From Oribacterium parvum ACB1 (lineage in GTDB: Bacteria; Bacillota; Clostridia; Lachnospirales; Lachnospiraceae): a DNA stretch of 64,000 nt. The notes under the pieces are model-generated. The model worked only from the letters and a program-made list of their open reading frames with translations, was not told where the DNA came from and did not search any database. The DNA lies in NCBI RefSeq assembly GCF_000238055.2, contig NZ_KE148312.1, positions 937,201-1,001,200 on the forward strand, in the 5' to 3' direction. Made by a program: the position numbers and the translations under genes. This document shows, piece after piece, positions 61,263 through 64,000 of the stretch (positions within the stretch are counted from its first letter, which is position 1; each line of letters begins with the position of its first letter).

Positions 61263-62135
61263 CTACAGCAGTTGAATCAAGCAATGGAAAGACTTTTCCT
61301 CTTCCGGTAAGATGGAGAGGAAGTCCTCTTTCTTCGCGATGTCTTCCTCTATACCTTCTCTTCCGGGAAGAGAGGTCCACGGCTCTAGGCAGAGGAAAGG
61401 CGCATCCTTCCCATAGGGTTGCCAAAGGCCAATATAGGGATAGTCCGGGTATTCCATATAAATCCCTCTTTCTGTCCCCTTCTTTCTGAAGAAAAGAGCG
61501 GATCCCGTTCCGGATAAAACCACTGCATCCTTTTTAAATAAAGCGGAAGTGAGCGAGAGCGTTTTTTCCTCTAAGGAAATTTCTCCTCTATCTTTTTTTG
61601 TGAAACAGTCCTTGGAAAAAAGAATCTGTTCCGCTTTTGTTTCCCTCAACTTGGGAAAATACACTTCAAACTCCGATATTTTCTCTTCCGAAGAAAACAG
61701 CCGGAATCCCGGGTGTAATCCCAGTCCGAAATACAGGGTCTCCACGCCCAGATTTTCTACCTTGCACTCCATAAACAGGCTCTTTCCCTCCACCCTGTAA
61801 AACATTCTTAAGCGAAACGAAAAGGGATAGGACTGTCTTGTCACCGCCGTATCTCTAAGCTCCAGAATACAGCTTTCCTGTTCATTTTCTACAACACGGA
61901 AAGTATTTTCCCAAGCAAAGCCATGCAAGCCCATGGAGTACTTCTTCTCATTATAGAGATAGCATTTCCCTTGAAGACGTCCGATAAAGGGAAATAAAAC
62001 AGGCGCCTGTTCCTTCCACAATGCGCCCCCTTGCCAAAGAAACTCTTGCCCACTCGTCTTATCAAAAACAGAGTGGAGCTCAGCTCCTTCTTCCTTTATC
62101 TCTACTCTTAGTTCATCGGATTCAATACGCAACAT
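61263..62135 (-). CDS. aldose 1-epimerase family protein
   Basis: 290-residue beta-sandwich mutarotase-like protein of the LacX/YeaD-type branch. Catalytic-type residues appear in KYSMGLHGFAWENTF (His) and LGLHPGFRLF (His-Pro motif), with a later acidic region (SEFEVYFPKL). It interconverts alpha and beta forms of a hexose or a sugar phosphate. TAAAAGGAG precedes the ATG. It lies between the repeat and the iron-transport genes, apparently alone. Confidence 0.92.
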   Translation of the reverse strand: MLRIESDELRVEIKEEGAELHSVFDKTSGQEFLWQGGALWKEQAPVLFPFIGRLQGKCYLYNEKKYSMGLHGFAWENTFRVVENEQESCILELRDTAVTRQSYPFSFRLRMFYRVEGKSLFMECKVENLGVETLYFGLGLHPGFRLFSSEEKISEFEVYFPKLRETKAEQILFSKDCFTKKDRGEISLEEKTLSLTSALFKKDAVVLSGTGSALFFRKKGTERGIYMEYPDYPYIGLWQPYGKDAPFLCLEPWTSLPGREGIEEDIAKKEDFLSILPEEEKSFHCLIQLL

Positions 62136-62202
62136 AAACTGCTCCTTTTACAAACCACCACAGCAATCTTATCTGTATTGTACCCAAATTCCGGCAAAAC
62201 TA

Positions 62203-62430
62203 CTATGCTTTCTTTCTATTCCTGCTATGTCTGTCCAGAATAGCCTGCTGCTCTTTCGTAAGGTGAAAGTCCGTATGATCCAACTCTTCATGTCCGACAT
62301 GATCGCATTTTCCTGACTTCGCATAACTGCAAAAAGCACAAGAACCGCTTCTCTTGTGTTCCTTCCGTAAAGCGCGAATAATCAGGAAAATCAAGCCTGC
62401 CACAAACAAAATCACCACAATATTTCCCAT
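62203..62430 (-). CDS. FeoB-associated Cys-rich membrane protein
   Basis: 75 residues: one N-terminal membrane helix (about 3-18), a basic stretch, then CAFCSYAKSGKCDHVGHEELDH with three Cys and several His/Asp, a metal-binding look. This family accompanies FeoB in Firmicutes and is thought to assist ferrous iron uptake. It follows feoB on the same strand after a 400-bp gap that holds its own promoter and operator, so it can be controlled separately. Confidence 0.9.
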   Translation of the reverse strand: MGNIVVILFVAGLIFLIIRALRKEHKRSGSCAFCSYAKSGKCDHVGHEELDHTDFHLTKEQQAILDRHSRNRKKA

Positions 62431-62556
62431 TATTTTACCTTCTTTCTATTTCTCTATCTTTCCGTCTTTCAACTTATAGACCCGGATTCTTCCTTCTATA
62501 TTTCTATCTGCATTCCAAACTCCTATCCCCACTCCTTTTTTATCATTTTTTTCTAA

Positions 62557-62609
62557 AATATATTTTCTCTAAACTAAGTCATGCAAGAATTAGTTTTGAA
62601 TAACTAATT
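62557..62609 (-). promoter_or_regulatory. promoter and iron-type operator of the FeoB-associated gene
   Basis: Palindrome AATTAGTT-N6-AACTAATT at 62588-62609, the same design as the site at 49428. Just downstream on the minus strand are TTGCAT (62586-62581), an 18-bp spacer and TATATT (62562-62557). The operator sits just before the -35 rather than over the start, unlike at 49428. Confidence 0.55.
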
Positions 62610-62729
62610 CCTATTATAGAGGATTCCCGCTCGAGATAATAGAAAGAAAAAATAAAATTTTTGAAAAAATCCTATATCGCATGCACTGAAAGCAAGCCTT
62701 GTTAAGAATGCAATACTTCTTAAGAACAC

Positions 62730-62766
62730 AATACCCTCTTCTCAAGCGAAGCAGGAAGAGGGTATT
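62730..62766 (-). terminator. hairpin downstream of feoB
   Basis: AATACCCTCTTC pairs with GAAGAGGGTATT (12 bp, 13-nt loop), 65 bp after the feoB stop. There is no clean T-tract, so it may be a weak terminator or protect the 3' end. The 400-bp gap 62431-62830 otherwise holds only the promoter region noted above. Confidence 0.6.
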
Positions 62767-62830
62767 GCAATATATACTGGGGGGACAGTTCAATTTATTA
62801 GAAATGCCAAGAAATATCAGGCAAATTCCT

Positions 62831-64000
62831 TTAAGCCATCGCTCTCTCTACGGCTCTTTCTTCTTTCTCGGAAAGGGTATCCGCTTCCTTATAAGGACGG
62901 AAGAGTCCCCAAATGCCAATCAGAATCAGCGCAATTGCCACAATGGTGAAGAAATTGAAGCTGACAACACCGGCGATGAGTCCGCCAATCTGGTAGATTA
63001 CGAGAGATACGCAGTAAGCCAAGAAGCACTCCCAACCAATGGCAAACATCGTCCAACGACCATTGTTCATCTCTCTCTTGATGGCGCCGATTGCTGCGAA
63101 GCAGGGAGCACAGAGCAAGTTGAAAGCCAGGAAACTGTATCCTGCGATACCATTTCCAAAATACTCACGAACCTGTGCCCAAATCTGATCACCGGACTCG
63201 GCAAGCTCTTCTGCACCCTGATAGTGGAAGAGGGTTCCGAAAGTACCTACTACATTTTCCTTTGCAATGAGTCCGGTAAGCGCTGCCACTACAGCCTTCC
63301 ACTTGCCCCAACCAAGAGGAGCAAAGAGCCATGTAAAAGCATTACCAAAAGCGGCAAGAATGGATGTATCCATGTCATCTTCCGGAAGATACTGCATCTG
63401 GAAATTAAATCTGGACAAGAACCAAACCAGGATGGTCGCAAGGAGAATAACGGTACCTGCCTTCTTTACGAAAGACATTCCTCTCTCCGCCATACTCTTT
63501 AAGATATCGATAGGACGGGGCAGGTGGTACGCCGGGAGCTCCATAACGAAAGGCGCCGGCTGTCCTGCGAACATCTTTGTCTTCTTTAATACGATACCGG
63601 AGAACACGATGGCACAAACGCCAAGGAAATAAGCACTCCAGCCTACCCATGCGGAATTATTGAATAACGCGCCGGCAAGTAAACCAATAACCGGAAGCTT
63701 TGCGGAGCAAGGAATGAAGGTGGTCGTCATAATCGTCATACGACGGTCTCTTTCATTCTCTACGGTACGGGAACCCATGACACCCGGTACACCGCAACCG
63801 GTACCAATCAGCATCGGGATAAAGGACTTTCCGGAAAGACCGAACTTACGGAACACTCTATCCATGATGAAGGCAACTCTCGCCATGTATCCACATCCTT
63901 CCAAGAATGCAAGGAAAAGGAAGAAGGTGAGCATCTGCGGCAAGAAACCGAGTACCGCACCAAGACCGGCAACAATACCGTCAATCACAAGTCCCTGTAA
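62831..64000 (-). CDS. feoB: ferrous iron transport protein B, C-terminal part (N-terminus beyond window)
   Basis: The visible 389 codons are the membrane region of FeoB, the GTP-gated Fe(II) transporter. The frame is open to the window edge; the N-terminal G domain lies outside. Seen here: IDGIVAGLGAVLGFLPQM, GYMARVAFIMDRVFRKFGLSGKSF, the Gate/Cys signature IGTGCGVPGVMGSR and FIPCSAKLPVIGLLAG, and a second Gate region with GLIAKENVVGTFGTLF. The C-terminal helices end after a short charged tail. It is upstream of the FeoB-associated gene. Confidence 0.97.
   Translation of the reverse strand, partial: LQGLVIDGIVAGLGAVLGFLPQMLTFFLFLAFLEGCGYMARVAFIMDRVFRKFGLSGKSFIPMLIGTGCGVPGVMGSRTVENERDRRMTIMTTTFIPCSAKLPVIGLLAGALFNNSAWVGWSAYFLGVCAIVFSGIVLKKTKMFAGQPAPFVMELPAYHLPRPIDILKSMAERGMSFVKKAGTVILLATILVWFLSRFNFQMQYLPEDDMDTSILAAFGNAFTWLFAPLGWGKWKAVVAALTGLIAKENVVGTFGTLFHYQGAEELAESGDQIWAQVREYFGNGIAGYSFLAFNLLCAPCFAAIGAIKREMNNGRWTMFAIGWECFLAYCVSLVIYQIGGLIAGVVSFNFFTIVAIALILIGIWGLFRPYKEADTLSEKEERAVERAMA

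Noticed and set aside
62699-63502. 267-codon open frame on the plus strand opposite feoB
   Set aside because: It overlaps the clear FeoB coding region and covers the downstream hairpin; no protein-like features.

Overview
The window reads as a chromosomal segment of a low-to-mid GC Gram-positive anaerobe of the Clostridia, most likely Lachnospiraceae (an Oribacterium-like organism is a guess). Supporting signs are AGGAGG-type ribosome binding sites, a type 3 prolyl-tRNA synthetase, pyruvate phosphate dikinase, hybrid cluster protein with its redox-disulfide partner, DUF3793, FeoB and tandem YitT proteins. No rRNA, tRNA, CRISPR array, phage or transposase gene was seen. Both edges cut genes: a CapD/WbpM-like nucleotide-sugar enzyme on the left and feoB on the right.

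Layout. 1-8.4 kb: cell-surface and central metabolism (CapD-like enzyme, lipoprotein, ppdK, a two-component system, UDP-galactopyranose mutase). 8.6-12.4 kb: redox and DNA repair (OhrR-like MarR regulator, trxB, trxA, recX, recA with a probable LexA box). 12.7-22.7 kb: a purine module with an XdhABC xanthine dehydrogenase, a second molybdenum hydroxylase with fused Fe-S domain, a divergent xanthine/uracil-type permease and a POT transporter. 22.9-31.3 kb: acyltransferase, phosphoglucomutase, cca, diacylglycerol kinase-like protein, proS and an unknown membrane protein. 31.5-41.4 kb: cstA, a ppk1 / nucleosidase-SPL fusion / SDR operon, an amino acid permease and an M18 aminopeptidase. 41.6-49.4 kb: a nitrosative/oxygen stress and iron island. 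49.7-62.1 kb: dihydropyrimidinase, aminotransferase, a CmpB-like membrane protein, XRE regulator, two YitT proteins, MFS and two MATE transporters, aldose epimerase. 62.2-64 kb: FeoB and its Cys-rich partner.

The strongest system-level signal is in the stress island. The same palindrome, TGTTGC-N4-GCAACA, lies upstream of three units: the DUF1858/unknown/hemerythrin operon (41602), the intergenic region between a Crp/Fnr-type regulator and hcp (44177), and flavodoxin (48707, one mismatch). At the first, the palindrome centre sits about 41.5 bp before the predicted transcription start, the class II activator position. This looks like an Fnr/HcpR-type regulon. A second operator type, A(G/A)TTAGTT-N6-AACTAA(C/T)T, is shared by the DUF3793 gene and the FeoB-associated gene and suggests an iron regulon.

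The most unusual protein is the 740-residue product of 34170-36392. It joins a nucleoside phosphorylase/MTAN-like domain, with the expected acidic residues, to a radical-SAM spore photoproduct lyase-like domain, and it sits in a polyphosphate kinase operon. There is also a structured intergenic repeat with two long copies, at 28461 and 60929. One copy carries a 108-bp insertion made of further hairpins, and a compensatory base change supports a conserved fold.
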